In this document: in pieces, positions 60,935-64,000 of the stretch
Position numbering within the stretch: position 1 is the first letter of the stretch
Layout of the letters: every line of letters begins with the position of its first letter
Assembly: GCF_007923255.1 (NCBI RefSeq)
Contig: NZ_VOHJ01000016.1
Location: 1 to 64,000 of the forward strand
Source: Vulcaniibacterium thermophilum
GTDB taxonomy: Bacteria > Pseudomonadota > Gammaproteobacteria > Xanthomonadales > Xanthomonadaceae
Direction: 5' to 3'
DNA length: 64,000 nucleotides
The notes under the pieces: model-generated
Told to the model about the DNA's origin: nothing
Databases searched by the model: none
What the model saw: the letters and a program-made list of their open reading frames with translations, nothing else
Program-made: the position numbers and the translations under genes

Positions 60935-61300
60935 CCGGGCAGGGTATGCCATCGCCGTCGTCGCCGCGTGGCGGTGGAGTTCCTGGCCGAACGCCGACGC
61001 CGCGGGCGTGGGCCGGAGGTGGGAGGGGCAAGCGGTTGCCCATGCGTGGCGGGATGTTCCCCGAACATGGGTCCCGGCTTTCGCCAGGACGACGAGCGTG
61101 GGCCACGCGCTCTCCTCCCCCTGCTTGCAGGGGGAGGTCGGGAGGGGGTGGAGCGGCTGCCGACAAGCGTTTCGAACACCGCATGCGCCTGCTCTTCGAG
61201 CCTTCGACAGGCTCGGGGCGAGCGTCGATGTGGCCGGCAGGTGCGCCCGTCCTTCGACGGGTCAGGACGAGCGTCTTTGCTCTTTTGTCCTGGCCAGGGA
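60935..61300. other. Intergenic region filled with short repeats
   Basis: 366 bases without a supportable gene. A CATGGGTCCCGGC variant lies near 61068, a CCTCCCCCTGC hairpin at 61111-61150, and CCTTCGACAGGCTCGGGGCG plus CCTTCGACGGGTCAGGACGA at 61197-61275. These are three of the repeat families seen elsewhere in the window, placed side by side in one gap. Confidence 0.75.
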
Positions 61301-63346
61301 TCACTCCTCCTCGTGCTTCGGCTTGTAAGCCTCCATCAGCTTCTGCTGCACGTTCGGAGGCACCGGCTCGTAATGACTGAAGTCGAGCGAGTAGCGGCCG
61401 CGGCCGGCGGTGATCGACTTCAGCTCGGCGGCGAAGCCGTCCAGCTCCGACAGCGGCACCTGCGCCTTGATCACGGTGTCGCCGCGCACGCTGTCGGTGC
61501 CGAGGATGCGCGCGCGCTTGCCGGCCAGGTTGCCGCTGATGTCGCCCATGTTCGCTTCCGGCGCGGTGACTTCCAGATCGACGATCGGCTCCAGCACCTG
61601 CGGCCGCGCCTTCTGGATCGCATCGAGGAACGCCTTGCGGCCGGCGGTCACGAACGCGACTTCCTTGCTGTCCACCGGATGCGACTTGCCGTCGTGGACG
61701 ATCACGCGCACGTCCTGCATCGGGTAGCCGGCCACCGCGCCGGTGGCGAGCACCTGGCGCACGCCCTTCTCGACCGCGGGGATGAACTGGTTGGGGATCA
61801 CGCCGCCCTTCACCTCGTCGACGAACTCGAAACCGGCGCCGCGCGGCAGCGGTTCGATGCGCAGGAACACCTCTCCGAACTGGCCGGCGCCGCCGGTCTG
61901 CTTCTTGTGGCGATGGTGACCTTCGGCGCGCGCGCTCACCGTTTCGCGGTAGGCGATGCGCGGCGGGCGCGATTTCACCTCGACCCCGTAGCGGTCGCGC
62001 AAGCGGTCGAGATTGACGCGCAGATGCAGATCCGACAGGCCGCGGACGATGGTCTCGTTGGTCTCGGCGGTGTGCTCGACCACGAAGCAGGGATCTTCTT
62101 CCGCCAGCTTGTGCAGCGCGGTGGCGAGCTTCTGCTCCTGGCCCTTGCTCGCCGCCTCCACGGCGAGGCCGAACATCGGCCTGGGGAACTCGAGCGGCGC
62201 GAGATGGATGTGGTCCTCGTCGTGGCTGTCGTGCAGCACCGCGTCGAAATGCAGCTCCTCGACCTTGGCGACGGCGGCGATGTCGCCGGGAATGGCCTGC
62301 TCGATCTCGATGTGCTCCTTGCCCTTCAGCTTGAACAGGTGGCCGACCTTGAACGGCTTCTTGCCGTCGTCGACGAACAACAGGGTGTCGCGCTTCACCG
62401 TGCCCTGGTAGACGCGGAACACGCCGAGCTTGCCGACGAACGGGTCGTTGACGATCTTGAACACGTCGGCGATCACGTGCGCCTTCGGGTCGGGCCGTGC
62501 CTCGATCGGCTGCGCGTCGGGCCCCGCGCCTTTCACGAACGGCGGGGGATTCGCTTCGCCCGGATGCGGGAACAGGCGCTCGGCGACGTCCAGCAGCTCG
62601 CGCACGCCCGCGCCGGTACGCGCCGAACAGAACAGCACCGGCACCAGATGCCCTTCGCGCAGGCACTGCTCGAACGCGTCGTGCAGTTCCTGGCCCGAAA
62701 GCCCGCCTTCGCCGACGTCGAGGAAGTGCTCCATCACCGTCTCGTTGATCTCGACCACCTGGTCGATGATGCGCTGGTGCCATTCGGCCACCGGCCCGAA
62801 GTCGCTCTCGCCGTCGCCGTTGCCGAAGCAGTCGACCACCGCCCTGCCGCCGTCGGCGGGCAGATTCAGCGGCAGGCACTCGGGGCCGAAGGCCTCGCGC
62901 AGTTCGTCGAGGATGCGCCGGCAGTCGGCGCCGTCGTGGTCGATCTTGTTCACGACGACGACCCGGCACAGGTTGCGCGCTTTGGCGTACTCCATCATCC
63001 GCCGCGCGCCGTACTCGACCCCGCTGTCGCACGCCACCACGATGGCGACGGTTTCCACCGCCGCCAGCGCCGACAGCGCCGGGCCGCGGAAGTCGGGGTA
63101 GCCGGGAGTGTCAATCAGGTTGACGTGGATGCCGGCGTGGTCGGTGCTGGCGATGCCGACGTCGAGCGAGTGGCCGCGCTGCTTTTCGATCGGATCGAAG
63201 TCGGACACGGTGTTGCCGCGTTCGACGCTGCCTGCCGTCTGGATCGCGCCGCCGGCATGCAGCAGGGCTTCGAACAGGGTGGTTTTGCCGGCGCCGGGGT
63301 GGCCTGCCAGGGCCACGTTGCGGATCTGTTCGGTCGTATAGGGCAT
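61301..63346 (-). CDS. Elongation factor G paralogue (EF-G2-like GTPase)
   Basis: 681-residue translational GTPase. The P-loop LAGHPGAGKTTLFEALLHAG spans about 13-32, switch II HVNLIDTPGYPDF is present, and VVVNKIDHDG follows. Domains II-V are complete, ending GRGRYSLDFSHYEPVP. Sequence features (GNTVSDFDPIEKQRGHSLDV) differ from housekeeping FusA and match the second EF-G found in many proteobacteria, thought to act in ribosome recycling or stress. No ribosomal protein genes are adjacent, as expected for a paralogue. Confidence 0.88.
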   Translation of the reverse strand: MPYTTEQIRNVALAGHPGAGKTTLFEALLHAGGAIQTAGSVERGNTVSDFDPIEKQRGHSLDVGIASTDHAGIHVNLIDTPGYPDFRGPALSALAAVETVAIVVACDSGVEYGARRMMEYAKARNLCRVVVVNKIDHDGADCRRILDELREAFGPECLPLNLPADGGRAVVDCFGNGDGESDFGPVAEWHQRIIDQVVEINETVMEHFLDVGEGGLSGQELHDAFEQCLREGHLVPVLFCSARTGAGVRELLDVAERLFPHPGEANPPPFVKGAGPDAQPIEARPDPKAHVIADVFKIVNDPFVGKLGVFRVYQGTVKRDTLLFVDDGKKPFKVGHLFKLKGKEHIEIEQAIPGDIAAVAKVEELHFDAVLHDSHDEDHIHLAPLEFPRPMFGLAVEAASKGQEQKLATALHKLAEEDPCFVVEHTAETNETIVRGLSDLHLRVNLDRLRDRYGVEVKSRPPRIAYRETVSARAEGHHRHKKQTGGAGQFGEVFLRIEPLPRGAGFEFVDEVKGGVIPNQFIPAVEKGVRQVLATGAVAGYPMQDVRVIVHDGKSHPVDSKEVAFVTAGRKAFLDAIQKARPQVLEPIVDLEVTAPEANMGDISGNLAGKRARILGTDSVRGDTVIKAQVPLSELDGFAAELKSITAGRGRYSLDFSHYEPVPPNVQQKLMEAYKPKHEEE

Positions 63347-63503
63347 GAGCGGACTTCTCCCGATGCGAGGGTGGGAAGGCCGTCATGGCTGTCCGCGCAG
63401 TGCGCCCGAGCGGGCGACGCTCGGCGGGCGGTCATGGCGGGGGTCGGGGCCACCTTAGCGCCGATGCGCGTGGAGGTCGCGTTGCGTTGCATCACGAAGG
63501 GGC

Positions 63504-63595
63504 GGGATCGGGGATTCGGGATCCGGCAAGGGCGACGGCGTCACTTGTCTGACACGCACGCTGCCTTCCTAATCCCGACTCTCCGATCCCGAATG
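63504..63595. repeat. GGGNATC-type heptamer pair in opposing orientation
   Basis: Forward units GGGATCG-GGGATTC-GGGATCC at 63504-63525 and reverse units AATCCCG, GATCCCG at 63568-63595. Same heptamer type and opposed arrangement as 5802-5914. The 259-base gap upstream of the osmC-family gene holds nothing else I can name. Confidence 0.75.
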
Positions 63596-63605
63596 GCGAA
63601 CCCCC

Positions 63606-64000
63606 ATGACCATCACCCGTCACGCCACCGCCCGCTGGGAGGGCGATCTGAAGTCCGGCCAGGGCCGGCTGGACACGCCGCAGAGCGGGCTGCTCGCCGC
63701 GACCCGCTACGGCTTCAACAGCCGGTTCGGCGAAGAGAGGGGCACCAATCCGGAAGAGCTGATCGCCGCCGCGCACGCCGGCTGCTTCGCGATGGCGCTT
63801 TCGGCCAAGCTCACCGAGGCCGGTCATCCGCCGACGCGGCTGGAAGCGCGTGCGGACGTCGAGCTGTCGATGGACGGCGGCCCGCACATCGCGCGCATCC
63901 GGCTGAAGGTCGCAGGCGAGGTGCCGGGCCTGGATGCCGCGCGCTTCCGGTCGATCGCCGAGGACGCGAAGGCGAATTGCCCGGTGTCGCGCGCGCTCGC
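63606..64000 (+). CDS. OsmC-family peroxide reductase (start of gene)
   Basis: First 131 complete codons of an OsmC-type protein that reduces organic hydroperoxides with a cysteine pair. ARWEGDLKSGQGRLDTPQSG lies at the N-terminus. The peroxidatic Cys is C60 in IAAAHAGCFAMALSAKL, and the resolving Cys is C125 in AKANCPVSRAL. The family is usually about 140 residues, so about 10 are missing at the window edge. A GGGATTC-type repeat lies just upstream. Confidence 0.9.
   Translation, partial: MTITRHATARWEGDLKSGQGRLDTPQSGLLAATRYGFNSRFGEERGTNPEELIAAAHAGCFAMALSAKLTEAGHPPTRLEARADVELSMDGGPHIARIRLKVAGEVPGLDAARFRSIAEDAKANCPVSRAL

Overview
The window is high-GC DNA (roughly 65-70 % by eye) from a gammaproteobacterium of the order Lysobacterales (Xanthomonadales), most likely a Lysobacter/Luteimonas/Xanthomonas relative; the genus cannot be fixed from this sequence. 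Supporting signs are the gene orders lptE-holA-nadD-rsfS-rlmH and miaA-hfq-hflX-hflK-hflC-DUF2065-purA, a Zur/ZnuD zinc module, the fused Ada-AlkA protein, an XacNPP-like phosphodiesterase, GTAG-headed REP palindromes and heptameric GGGNATC-type repeats of the kind reported in Xanthomonas and Stenotrophomonas.

Layout. 1-3.1 kb: start of minC, a GNAT acetyltransferase and a DesK/NarX-type two-component pair. 3.1-3.5 kb: a GGGAACA heptamer array. 3.5-11.7 kb: an SRPBCC protein, a DUF423 membrane protein, an AlkA-like glycosylase, a VanY-like peptidase, tRNA-Phe, a periplasmic cyclophilin, small conserved proteins, a PHA depolymerase and a methyltransferase. 11.8-24.6 kb: housekeeping block (hemJ, lptE, holA, nadD, rsfS, rlmH, putP, miaA, hfq, hflX, hflKC, purA). 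It is interrupted between rsfS and rlmH by an insertion carrying a cysteine-ladder secreted protein and an IS481-type remnant, and before purA by a tandem duplication of the purA start region. 24.7-30 kb: gltX, zur, a ZnuD-like TonB receptor facing a MerC-domain protein across a likely Zur box, and ribosomal protein bTHX. 30-45.2 kb: a dipeptidase, hutI/hutF, a class C beta-lactamase-fold hydrolase, a LytS/LytTR pair, PEP-mutase-like protein, ogt and ada-alkA, a nucleotide phosphodiesterase, two small secreted proteins and hutU.

45.2-51.2 kb is the accessory zone. A low-GC two-gene module (OLD-like AAA ATPase plus small TOPRIM-like protein) resembles ATPase/TOPRIM defence pairs such as PARIS, AbiL and RloAB. 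Next to it lie a REP-associated tyrosine transposase (RAYT) and dense REP arrays that run into the ends of neighbouring genes. A Crp/Fnr-family regulator here carries a frameshift. 51.1-64 kb: a receiver plus HWE kinase, MATE exporter, zinc alcohol dehydrogenase, DUF1428, upp, a GNAT protein, an App1-like phosphatase, a LysE exporter, thioredoxin-like protein, an EF-G paralogue and the start of an OsmC-family peroxidase.

The strongest leads are the purA start-region tandem duplication with its 13-codon decoy ORFs, the ATPase/TOPRIM module, GTAG REPs that supply UAG stop codons to three genes, and the period-5 cysteine protein inserted between rsfS and rlmH. Intergenic gaps are largely filled by at least six short-repeat families. 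All calls are from reading the sequence and from memory of families; no database search was run.
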